This document shows positions 1 through 6,152 of a stretch of 6,152 bases of DNA, piece after piece. Location of the stretch: contig JALULB010000403.1 in NCBI GenBank assembly GCA_027041035.1, positions 1 to 6,152 on the forward strand, in the 5' to 3' direction. Position 1 is the first letter of the stretch. Each line of letters starts with the position of its first letter. This stretch comes from Sedimenticola sp. Lineage in GTDB: Bacteria > Pseudomonadota > Gammaproteobacteria > Chromatiales > Chromatiaceae. Position numbers and translations under genes: made by a program. The notes below the pieces were generated by a model. It ran no database searches. It was not told the origin of the DNA and worked only from the letters and a program-made list of their open reading frames with translations.

Positions 1-109
1 ACTCAGCTAACCGCTGAAATGCGTCAGATCAAGGCAAAAAATGTGAGCTTACGAGTGTAAATGACCATTTTTGAACGCAGAGCTGGCGCATTTCAGCGGT
101 TAGCTGAGT
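1..109. repeat. Long imperfect palindrome with 23-bp perfect terminal inverted repeats (MITE-like element or IS remnant)
   Basis: Bases 1-23 are the exact reverse complement of bases 87-109. The symmetry continues inward imperfectly: bases 24-42, ending in AAAAAATG, face bases 66-86, beginning CATTTTTG. At the centre TTAC (49-52) pairs with GTAA (57-60) around the loop GAGT. The whole unit is therefore symmetrical about position 55 and could fold into one long hairpin. No coding sequence fits inside. Such a compact unit with long inverted ends is typical of miniature inverted-repeat transposable elements or of intergenic palindromic repeats. A TA dinucleotide follows the right arm (109-110) and the left arm begins with A. 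This would fit a TA target duplication, as made by IS630/Tc1-mariner transposases, if the base just outside the window is T. It lies at the window edge, so more sequence to the left could belong to it. The family is not recognised. Confidence 0.75.
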
Positions 110-144
110 AGTTACGGCTGACAAGTCTAATTATCTCATGTCCG

Positions 145-170
145 GCATGCCTCGGGCAAGAAAGGCATGC
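145..170 (-). terminator. Small hairpin downstream of the TPR lipoprotein gene; possible weak terminator
   Basis: GCATGCC (145-151) and GGCATGC (164-170) are perfect reverse complements separated by a 12-base loop, about 23 bases beyond the stop codon of the minus-strand gene. Neither side is followed by a clear run of T, so this is not a textbook intrinsic terminator. The larger palindrome at 1-109, reached next by a minus-strand transcript, could equally help to end transcription. The structure is visible; the function is only a guess. Confidence 0.3.
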
Positions 171-192
171 GCTTCGCTCGTGGGGGACGGCT

Positions 193-2622
193 TCACTGCC
201 GCGCGTCATTCGCGGCGTCCAGGGTAGCGGCCGGCACTTCCAAGAGGCGCTTGGCCTCGTCCATGCCGGGGAACGGGGACTTCGCCAACTGCAACGCCTG
301 TTCGAGTTCATGCCGGGCCCGACGCGGCTGTTTTTCCGCCTGATAGGCCATTCCCAGGTGATAGTGGAACACCGCCACGTCCGGACGCGCCTGAATCGCG
401 GAGCGAAGCAGGGTCACCGCGTCGCCGCTCTTTCCGAGCTTATGCTCGATCCAGCCGAGCGTATCGAGAAAAAAAGCCACCTTGGAATCCCGGAAACGCC
501 GGGCGATCGCCTCGGCCTGCTCCAGGCTTTCCCTGTCACCTCTGGTATCGCTCAGCAGGCTGGCCAGGTTGTTCGCGACAATGTCGTTGTCCGGCTCGTC
601 TTTCAGCAATCCCCGATACAGTTCGATGGCGCGGTCGGCATTCTCGTCGCGGGAGTACATCTCGGCGAGCAATTCCCGAATCGGCACGCTGTCCGGGTAC
701 TCCCGGACGGCCTTTTCGAGCATCTCGATCGCGTCCGCGATCCTTCCCTGGCTGCGTAGCGCATCGGCCAGATTCCGGTAGCCCTCCTTGCGATCGGGCG
801 CCGTGTCGATGGCTTTCTCGAAAGCCTTTTCCGCTTCCGCCATGCGGTCGTCCAACTGGTACAAGCGGCCGAGCAGGATATAGGGGAGTATCTCGCCGGG
901 GTTATCGGCGATGCGCGATTTCAGCAGTTGCTCGGCCTTGTCCTTCTGGCCGGCCAGAACATAGGCTTGCAGGAGCCCGACCAGCGCTTTCTGGTCGCTA
1001 GGGACGGCTTCATAGGCCTTTTTGAAGGCATCGATACTGTCGGCGTACTGCTGCCTGCCCTGAAAAACGATGCCGGCAAGGCGGTTATATTCGGGGCTGT
1101 CGCCGATGAGCGCATGCAGGCGACCCAGTCGCGTGGACGCGGATTCCCAACGCTTCTGGCCGATGTCGGCCAGAAGCATCGCGGTAAGCAGATTCGGGTT
1201 GGCGGGATGGCGTTCCAGAACGGGCTGAAGCACTTGCTCCACCTCGTCGAGTTTGTTTTTTTGCAGCAACAGTCGCGCGTACTCTAGGGCCGTGCGCGCA
1301 TCCTCCGGCTTGGCCTGTATCGCCCTGACATAGTAGGTTTTCGCCAATGCCCAGCGACCGGCGGCCAGATGCGTGCGGGCAAGCAGCAGCAGTGCGTCGA
1401 CCGCATTTGGGTTGTTCTTCAGCGCGGTGCGCAGGCTGGCGATAGCCAGATCCTGTTGATCGTCGCGCAATTGGAGTCTGGCCTTGGTCAATAATCCCCG
1501 ATAGTTGTTGGGGTCTATGCTCAGCACCTCGTCGACGAGTTTGCCGGCTTCTTCCGGATTGCCGCCGGCGAGTTCCAGCATCGCCAGTTTGTTACGGGCC
1601 TTCAGGCCATCCGGCGAACCGCCATGGCGTTCGATGAGTTGTCGATAGACGGCTTTCGCCGCTGCTGTTTTTTTATTGACGATCAGCAGTTCGGCGAGGG
1701 CAAAAGAGAGTTCCGGGTCGGTGTTTTCACCGATGTGCTTGCGAAGTTCTGCTTCGGCTTGGTCGTTTCCCCGGTGTTTACGCAGGAATATGGCAAGGTC
1801 GATGATGGCCGTGACGTTGTCGGGTTTGCTTGCGATCCGCGCGCGCAGGGTCTCCTCGGCCTTGTCGAGCGCACCGGTCTCGGCATAGACGTCGGCGAGC
1901 GCTTTCTTGAAGTCGTCCCGGTCGGGAAATCGAGCGATCAGTTCATGATAGCTGGCGATGGCCTGGTCGAACTGCTTCTCCTTGAGGTGTGTCGCGATCT
2001 TCAGCTGATACAGATCGATGGTGTCCGGGTGATGTTGGATGGCGATATCGATGTATTTCAGCGCGCCGGCCGGATCCTTGTCGGCGATGCGTGTATTCGC
2101 CATCTGAACCAACGCGGTGATGTTGCCCGGGTCGCTCTTCAGCGCGGTCGTTGCCTCCTTGATCGCGCCCTCGATATCGCCTTGCTGGTACTTCACCGAT
2201 GCGGACAACGCATGGGCTTCCGGGTCATCCGGCGCCAGTTTGAGCGCTGTCTCGCTGTTTTTCAGGGCTTTCTCGATCAGATTGCCGGCAACATTGAGTT
2301 TTCCAAGCATCAATTGCGCTTGCAAATGATTGTTGTCCAGGGAGGCGACCTTGTTATACAAGGCATAGGCCTTTTTCCACTCCCGTTTCTCCTCCGCGAT
2401 ACGCGCAAGTCCATACCAGGCCGGAACGAGCTGCTTGTTCAACTGCAAGGCATTGCGAAATTCCAGGCGGGCCTTGCCCAGCTTGCCTTCGTCCAGCAAT
2501 TTGTTGCCATTGCTGACATAGCTCGCGGCTTTTTCCTCGGGAGATTCGCATCCATTCAGGAACAGCAGGGCGGCAAGCGATACAAATACAACGAATAAAC
2601 GCGTGAATACGGTGGTTTTCAT
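193..2622 (-). CDS. Large TPR-repeat lipoprotein, PrsT-like (PEP-CTERM system type)
   Basis: The 809-residue product starts with a lipoprotein signal: a basic start (MKTTVFTR), a hydrophobic core of about 14 residues, then the lipobox L22-N23-G24-C25. The residue after the cysteine is Glu, not Asp, so sorting to the outer membrane is expected. Everything from about residue 33 to 790 is tetratricopeptide repeat, roughly 20 units of about 34 residues, with recurring patterns such as A-x-x-x-Y-x-x-A-I and a proline after helix B (APDDPEA, NPNAVDA, EPDNDIVA). No catalytic domain is seen, so it is probably a periplasm-facing scaffold for protein-protein contacts. Length, lipobox and all-TPR build resemble the PrsT-type lipoproteins found with PEP-CTERM/exosortase and exopolysaccharide loci, but no such neighbour lies in this window, so that assignment is an inference. 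A TTG at 2658 would add 12 residues ahead of the signal peptide; the ATG at 2622 fits the signal peptide better and has AAGGA upstream. The gene stands alone, divergent from oadGAB. Confidence 0.85.
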   Translation of the reverse strand: MKTTVFTRLFVVFVSLAALLFLNGCESPEEKAASYVSNGNKLLDEGKLGKARLEFRNALQLNKQLVPAWYGLARIAEEKREWKKAYALYNKVASLDNNHLQAQLMLGKLNVAGNLIEKALKNSETALKLAPDDPEAHALSASVKYQQGDIEGAIKEATTALKSDPGNITALVQMANTRIADKDPAGALKYIDIAIQHHPDTIDLYQLKIATHLKEKQFDQAIASYHELIARFPDRDDFKKALADVYAETGALDKAEETLRARIASKPDNVTAIIDLAIFLRKHRGNDQAEAELRKHIGENTDPELSFALAELLIVNKKTAAAKAVYRQLIERHGGSPDGLKARNKLAMLELAGGNPEEAGKLVDEVLSIDPNNYRGLLTKARLQLRDDQQDLAIASLRTALKNNPNAVDALLLLARTHLAAGRWALAKTYYVRAIQAKPEDARTALEYARLLLQKNKLDEVEQVLQPVLERHPANPNLLTAMLLADIGQKRWESASTRLGRLHALIGDSPEYNRLAGIVFQGRQQYADSIDAFKKAYEAVPSDQKALVGLLQAYVLAGQKDKAEQLLKSRIADNPGEILPYILLGRLYQLDDRMAEAEKAFEKAIDTAPDRKEGYRNLADALRSQGRIADAIEMLEKAVREYPDSVPIRELLAEMYSRDENADRAIELYRGLLKDEPDNDIVANNLASLLSDTRGDRESLEQAEAIARRFRDSKVAFFLDTLGWIEHKLGKSGDAVTLLRSAIQARPDVAVFHYHLGMAYQAEKQPRRARHELEQALQLAKSPFPGMDEAKRLLEVPAATLDAANDARQ

Positions 2623-2634
2623 AAGGATAAAACG

Positions 2635-2639
2635 TCCTT
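2635..2639 (-). promoter_or_regulatory. Ribosome binding site of the TPR lipoprotein gene, within a small inverted repeat
   Basis: On the minus strand AAGGA lies 12 bases before the ATG at 2622, slightly farther than usual. It supports that ATG over the TTG at 2658. The sequence TCCTT directly before the ATG (2623-2627) is its exact complement, so the site could pair into a 5-bp stem with a 7-base loop, which would hide it from the ribosome. Confidence 0.5.
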
Positions 2640-2658
2640 CAATCAATCTGTCTATCAA

Positions 2659-2869
2659 AAGTTCTTAACGTACAATAAGGTAAGCGTGGGGACTTGGCGG
2701 CGAGAATAGCTTAAACAGGTTTGGTATTCGGCTCCACTACATTTTCTGTTGGCACAATAGCCTCCGCCAGCCAATGTCGTACCCTTCCGGCGGCCATGGA
2801 GCGCGCGATTCGCCGCCGAAAGGGCGGGCATGTCAGCCGTTCAGCCCAGGGCATTGCGCTTGATGCGGC
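2659..2869. other. Non-coding part of the divergent intergenic region
   Basis: The two genes are separated by 344 bases in all (2623-2966). The part near the TPR gene is richer in A+T than the genes on either side. I see no RNA gene, no long repeat and no convincing -35/-10 pair for the minus-strand gene, although its promoter must lie here or nearby. A 77-codon minus-strand frame (2711-2944) lacks a ribosome binding site and resembles no family. Confidence 0.5.
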
Positions 2870-2898
2870 TTGACATTCATCAGGGTTTTCACTAGAAA
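2870..2898 (+). promoter_or_regulatory. Sigma-70-type promoter for oadGAB
   Basis: A perfect -35 hexamer TTGACA (2870-2875) is followed after exactly 17 bases by TAGAAA (2893-2898), which matches the TATAAT consensus at four of six positions. Transcription would begin near 2905, giving a leader of about 60 bases before oadG. Position, strand and spacing all suit a promoter for the oad operon. No operator or activator site is recognised around it. Confidence 0.6.
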
Positions 2899-2952
2899 TG
2901 CGGGGCTGGAAGCGCGCCCGGCGATTTGCTGGCGCCTTCGCCATATCACTGT

Positions 2953-2960
2953 AAGGGGGA
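2953..2960 (+). promoter_or_regulatory. Ribosome binding site deciding the oadG start
   Basis: The strong purine run AAGGGGGA ends directly against a first GTG (2961), too close for normal initiation, but lies six bases before a second in-frame GTG (2967). This spacing makes the second GTG the better start. Confidence 0.65.
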
Positions 2961-2966
2961 GTGCCG

Positions 2967-3224
2967 GTGCCGCTAGCGGATCAATTGATGCAGGGTTTGA
3001 GCCTGATGGTGCTGGGGATGGGGATAGTGCTCTCTTTCCTGGTGTTGCTCATTGGCGCGATGAAGCTGGTGTCCTGGTTGGTCGCGACTGTCGCGGGCGA
3101 TGAGCCTGCCGAAGCCGCCCCCGCTTTTTCCGCCGCGCCCCGGGCCCCGGGTACCCGCCCGGATGCCGCGCTGATCGCGGTATTGTCCGCCGCGGTCAGA
3201 AAATATCGCCAGGGTCGCTCCTGA
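2967..3224 (+). CDS. oadG: Oxaloacetate decarboxylase gamma subunit (sodium pump, small membrane subunit)
   Basis: This 85-residue protein has the OadG build: a short N-terminus (PLADQLMQGLSLM), one transmembrane helix with the family-typical LMVLGMGIVLSFLVLLIGAMK (about residues 13-33), an Ala/Pro-rich cytoplasmic linker (about 45-65), and a short C-terminal helix (66-82). In the known complexes OadG anchors OadA to the membrane protein OadB and speeds oxaloacetate decarboxylation. In enteric OadG the tail carries several histidines and an aspartate that bind zinc; here the matching segment reads SAAVRKYRQ with no histidine, while Asp66 may correspond to the conserved aspartate. It is first in oadG-oadA-oadB, the usual gene order, and stops 40 bases before oadA. 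GTG at 2967 is chosen by ribosome-site spacing; GTG at 2961 would add two residues. Identity rests on the hydrophobic motif and position, as the family is poorly conserved. Confidence 0.88.
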   Translation: MPLADQLMQGLSLMVLGMGIVLSFLVLLIGAMKLVSWLVATVAGDEPAEAAPAFSAAPRAPGTRPDAALIAVLSAAVRKYRQGRS

Positions 3225-3264
3225 CTCCGGTACTCTTTCCATCTACTTTCCCTAGTCACAGCCT

Positions 3265-5067
3265 ATGACGAAACTCGGAATCACAGATGTCGTGCTGCGC
3301 GATGCGCACCAGTCACTGTTAGCAACACGCATGCGTCTGGACGACATGCTGCCCATCGCACCCAAGCTCGATCAGGTCGGATTCTGGTCACTGGAGAGTT
3401 GGGGCGGCGCGACCTTCGATGCGTGTATCCGCTATCTCGGGGAAGACCCGTGGGAACGGCTGCGGCAATTGAAGAAGGCGATGCCGAATACCCCGCAGCA
3501 GATGCTGTTGCGCGGGCAGAATCTGCTCGGCTACCGGCACTATGCCGATGATGTCGTCGAGGCGTTCGTCGAGCGCGCGGCGGCCAATGGTGTCGACGTG
3601 TTTCGCATCTTCGACGCGCTGAACGATCTGCGTAATCTCGAAACCGCGATCAAGGCGACGTTGAAGACCGGCAAGCACGCGCAGGGCACGATCTCCTACA
3701 CCACAAGTCCGGTGCACACCGTCGATGGCTACGTGGACATGGGACGTCGTCTCGAAGACCTGGGATGCAACTCCATCTGCATCAAGGACATGGCGGGATT
3801 GCTGAAGCCTTACGTGGCCGAGGAACTGGTTTCCAAACTGAAGGAACACTGCTCGATACCGATCGCGATGCAGTCGCACGCGACCACCGGCATGAGCACG
3901 GCGACGGCGGTAAAGGCCGTCGAGGCCGGCCTGGACATGCTGGATACCGCGATCTCCTCGATGAGCATGACCTACGGCCATTCACCGACCGAGGCCGTGG
4001 TGTGCATCTTCAAGGATACCGAGCACGATACCGGACTGGATCTGAAGCTGCTCGAAGAGATTGCCGCCTATTTCCGCGAGGTGCGCAAGAAGTACGCCGC
4101 CTTCGAGGGTTCACTGAAGGGCGTCGACTCGCGCATCCTGGTTGCCCAGGTGCCGGGCGGCATGTTGACGAACATGGAGAGCCAGCTGCGCGAGCAGGGC
4201 GCCGCGGATCGTCTCGACGAGGTGTTGGACGAGATTCCCCGTGTGCGGGAAGACCTTGGCTTTCTGCCGCTGGTGACCCCGACCTCGCAGATCGTCGGCA
4301 CCCAGGCGGTATTGAACGTACTCACCGGCGAGCGTTACAAGACGATCACCAAGGAAACCGCCGGTATCCTGCGCGGCGAATATGGCGCCACGCCCGCGCC
4401 GGTGAACACCGAGCTGCGGCAACGCGTGCTGGAGGACGGCGAGGAGCCGATCACCAGCCGCGCCGCCGATCTGCTGGAGCCGGAACTCGATCGGCTCGGC
4501 GACGAACTGCGCGGTATTGCCGAAGAGAAGAACATCCCGCTTGCCGATTCGCTGGTCGACGATGTGCTCATCTACGCGCAGTTCCCGCAGATCGGTCTGA
4601 AGTATCTGGAGAATCGCAATAATCCCGAGGCGTTCGAGCCGCCGCCCGACCAGCGGGAGGCGACACCCGTCGCGGATTCATCGACGCCGGTCGCCAGCGC
4701 GGCGGTTGCCACCGGGCCGGAGAGCTACCACATCTCCGTCAACGGTGTCGGCTACGACGTGGTCGTCTCGCCCGGCGGTGCGGTAAGCGGCGTTCAGCCC
4801 ACGCCCGTTGCCGCGGCGGCCACCAGCCATCACGCCGCCCCGCCGGTCGGCACCGGCGAGGCCGTGCCCGCGCCATTGGCCGGGAACATCTTCAAGGTCA
4901 CCGTGGCGCCCGGCCAGCAGGTCAACGCCGGCGACGTCGTCGTGGTGATGGAGGCGATGAAGATGGAAACCGAGGTGCGTTCGCCGTCTTCGGGTGTGGT
5001 TTCCTCCGTGGAGGTCAAGGAAGGCGACGCAGTGCAGGTCGGCGACACCTTGCTGACGTTGGGCTGA
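3265..5067 (+). CDS. oadA: Oxaloacetate decarboxylase alpha subunit (carboxyltransferase with biotinyl domain)
   Basis: The 600-residue protein is full length for OadA. The carboxyltransferase barrel begins with [18 protein letters not shown] (Asp13 a metal ligand), followed by [28 protein letters not shown] and ICIKDMAG, whose Lys174 matches the carbamylated lysine. Then come YGHSPTEA, the conserved stretch VPGGMLTN and [16 protein letters not shown]. After about residue 455 comes a Pro/Ala-rich linker, then the biotinyl domain (about 533-600) with EAMKMET; Lys566, 35 residues from the end, is the expected biotin site. It transfers the carboxyl group of oxaloacetate to biotin, releasing pyruvate, at the inner face of the membrane with OadG and OadB. 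Oddity: the metal motif, HxH in Klebsiella OadA, reads Q203-S-H205. An in-frame TAG at 3253 limits the start to ATG 3265, which has no clear Shine-Dalgarno sequence. Pyruvate carboxylase subunit B is a related alternative, but the flanking oadG and oadB make it unlikely. Confidence 0.96.
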   Translation: MTKLGITDVVLRDAHQSLLATRMRLDDMLPIAPKLDQVGFWSLESWGGATFDACIRYLGEDPWERLRQLKKAMPNTPQQMLLRGQNLLGYRHYADDVVEAFVERAAANGVDVFRIFDALNDLRNLETAIKATLKTGKHAQGTISYTTSPVHTVDGYVDMGRRLEDLGCNSICIKDMAGLLKPYVAEELVSKLKEHCSIPIAMQSHATTGMSTATAVKAVEAGLDMLDTAISSMSMTYGHSPTEAVVCIFKDTEHDTGLDLKLLEEIAAYFREVRKKYAAFEGSLKGVDSRILVAQVPGGMLTNMESQLREQGAADRLDEVLDEIPRVREDLGFLPLVTPTSQIVGTQAVLNVLTGERYKTITKETAGILRGEYGATPAPVNTELRQRVLEDGEEPITSRAADLLEPELDRLGDELRGIAEEKNIPLADSLVDDVLIYAQFPQIGLKYLENRNNPEAFEPPPDQREATPVADSSTPVASAAVATGPESYHISVNGVGYDVVVSPGGAVSGVQPTPVAAAATSHHAAPPVGTGEAVPAPLAGNIFKVTVAPGQQVNAGDVVVVMEAMKMETEVRSPSSGVVSSVEVKEGDAVQVGDTLLTLG

Positions 5068-5069
5068 GC

Positions 5070-6152
5070 ATGGATATCGGACTGAACGCGCTGTGGCAAT
5101 CTACGGGGCTGGCCTTCATGACCTGGGGCCAGGCCGCGATGATATGCGTCGGTTGCCTGCTGATCTGGCTGGCGATCGTGAAGAAATTCGAGCCCTTGTT
5201 GCTGCTGCCGATCGGCTTCGGCGCGATCCTGAGCAACATCCCGGTGGCCGAGATCGCCGGTCCGACCGGGCTGCTCGGTTATCTGTACGAGGTCGGCATC
5301 GAAACCGGGGTGTTCCCGCTGCTGATCTTCATGGGCGTCGGCGCATTGACCGATTTTGGCGCATTGATCGCGATGCCGAGTACCTTGCTGCTCGGCGCGG
5401 CCGCGCAGTTCGGTATCTTCGCCACGCTGATCGGCGCGCTGGCGCTGAATATCATCCCCGGTTTCGACTTCAGCCTGTCGGATGCCTCGGCGATCGCGAT
5501 CATCGGCGGCGCGGATGGTCCGACGGCGATCTTCCTGGCGTCTAGGCTGGCGCCGGATCTGCTCGGCGCGATCGCGGTGGCGGCTTATTCCTACATGGCG
5601 CTGGTGCCGGTGATCCAGCCGCCGATCATGCGCGCGCTGACCAACGAGAAGGAGCGGCGCATCGTGGTGCAGCAGCTTCGACCGGTGTCGCAGGCGGAAA
5701 AAATCCTGTTTCCATTCACCGTGCTCGGCCTGTGCATCCTGTTTCTGCCATCCGCCGCGCCGTTGATCGGCATGCTGGTATTCGGCAATCTGTTGCGCGA
5801 AAGCGGCGTGGTGGACAGGCTGAGCAAGGCGGCGCAGAACGAGATCATCAACATCGTGACCATCTTTCTCGGCCTGTCGGTGGGTTCCAAGCTGTCGGCG
5901 GAGAAGTTTCTCAGTGTCGAAACCCTCGGTATCCTGGCCTTGGGCGCAATCGCCTTCTGCATCGGCACGGCGGCCGGCATCCTGATGGGCAAGCTGCTGT
6001 CGCGTCTCAGTGGCGGCAAGGTCAACCCACTGATCGGCGCCGCCGGGGTGTCCGCCGTGCCGATGGCCGCGCGCGTGGTCAACAAGGTCGGTCTGGAGTC
6101 GGACCATCACAACTTTCTGCTGATGCACGCGATGGGGCCGAACGTCGCCGGC
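5070..6152 (+). CDS. oadB: Oxaloacetate decarboxylase beta subunit (sodium-translocating membrane protein), 3' end cut by window
   Basis: The frame opens with ATG two bases after the oadA stop and stays open for 361 codons to the window edge. The protein is strongly hydrophobic with the OadB signatures [21 protein letters not shown] (38-58), [49 protein letters not shown] and [18 protein letters not shown]. The residues implicated in sodium transport and carboxybiotin decarboxylation in Klebsiella OadB (D203, Y229, N373, G377, S382, R389) all have identical matches here: D149, Y175, N319, G323, S328 and R335. The constant offset of 54 shows that this is the short form, lacking the roughly 54-residue N-terminal-half insertion of the Klebsiella protein. 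OadB decarboxylates carboxybiotin carried by OadA and exports sodium. The visible end, HAMGPNVAG, normally precedes the last 15-20 residues, so the gene should close just beyond the window. Tight spacing and the absence of a clear ribosome site suggest translational coupling to oadA. Confidence 0.97.
   Translation, partial: MDIGLNALWQSTGLAFMTWGQAAMICVGCLLIWLAIVKKFEPLLLLPIGFGAILSNIPVAEIAGPTGLLGYLYEVGIETGVFPLLIFMGVGALTDFGALIAMPSTLLLGAAAQFGIFATLIGALALNIIPGFDFSLSDASAIAIIGGADGPTAIFLASRLAPDLLGAIAVAAYSYMALVPVIQPPIMRALTNEKERRIVVQQLRPVSQAEKILFPFTVLGLCILFLPSAAPLIGMLVFGNLLRESGVVDRLSKAAQNEIINIVTIFLGLSVGSKLSAEKFLSVETLGILALGAIAFCIGTAAGILMGKLLSRLSGGKVNPLIGAAGVSAVPMAARVVNKVGLESDHHNFLLMHAMGPNVAG

Noticed and set aside
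1..109. An integron attC site
   Set aside because: The arms contain GTTAGCT and AGCTAAC, which do not fit the attC core consensus GTTRRRY/RYYYAAC, and no cassette or integrase is seen. The perfect 23-bp ends suit a transposon-type repeat better.
1624..2598. A 324-codon open frame on the plus strand
   Set aside because: It is antisense to the TPR lipoprotein gene, whose repeats and signal peptide are clear, and it resembles no family.
2695..2818. Inverted GGCGGCGA/TCGCCGCC pair in the intergenic region
   Set aside because: The 8-bp arms are about 100 bases apart in G+C-rich DNA and neither sits at a promoter element, so chance is the simplest explanation.
2711..2944. A 77-codon minus-strand frame in the intergenic region
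   Set aside because: It has no ribosome binding site, overlaps the likely oad promoter, and its Arg/Ala/Pro-rich product matches nothing I recognise.
3225..3264. A terminator or separate promoter between oadG and oadA
   Set aside because: The 40-base gap is pyrimidine-rich but has no stem followed by T-run and no -35/-10 pair; the genes look co-transcribed.
3765..4622. A 285-codon plus-strand frame inside oadA
   Set aside because: It is a shifted frame of oadA, with an Arg/Gly/Ala-rich product and no ribosome site.
4830..6128. A 432-codon open frame on the minus strand
   Set aside because: It lies antisense to the 3' end of oadA and most of oadB. Its product is dominated by H, Q, R and D, as expected from antisense reading of G+C-rich codons, and both sense genes are unmistakable.

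Overview
The window (about 60% G+C in the genes) looks like a chromosomal piece of a gammaproteobacterium. The oad genes read most like the gammaproteobacterial sodium-pump oxaloacetate decarboxylases, and the left gene encodes a large TPR lipoprotein of a kind known from Gram-negative bacteria. The genus cannot be fixed from this sequence.

Layout, left to right. Positions 1-109 form a long, nearly symmetrical inverted repeat with 23-bp perfect ends; it looks like a small non-autonomous (MITE-like) element or an insertion-sequence remnant. A short spacer with a small hairpin follows. Positions 193-2622 on the minus strand carry one gene for an 809-residue lipoprotein built almost entirely of TPR repeats, resembling the PrsT-type TPR lipoproteins linked to PEP-CTERM/exosortase systems. 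A gap of about 340 bases (2623-2966) separates it from a divergent plus-strand operon and holds a good sigma-70-type promoter (TTGACA, 17-bp spacer, TAGAAA) pointing at that operon.

The operon is oadG-oadA-oadB, the three subunits of the membrane-bound, biotin-dependent, sodium-extruding oxaloacetate decarboxylase. OadA removes the carboxyl group from oxaloacetate and passes it to biotin on its own C-terminal domain. OadB decarboxylates the carboxybiotin and couples this to sodium export. OadG is the small membrane subunit that holds the complex together. oadB is cut by the right edge of the window, lacking roughly its last 15-20 codons.

Most of the window is ordinary. The points deserving a second look are the palindromic element at the left edge, a glutamine in place of the first histidine of the canonical HxH metal site of OadA (residue 203), and an OadG tail that has lost the histidines known to bind zinc in enteric OadG. 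No new defence, mobile or biosynthetic system is visible.
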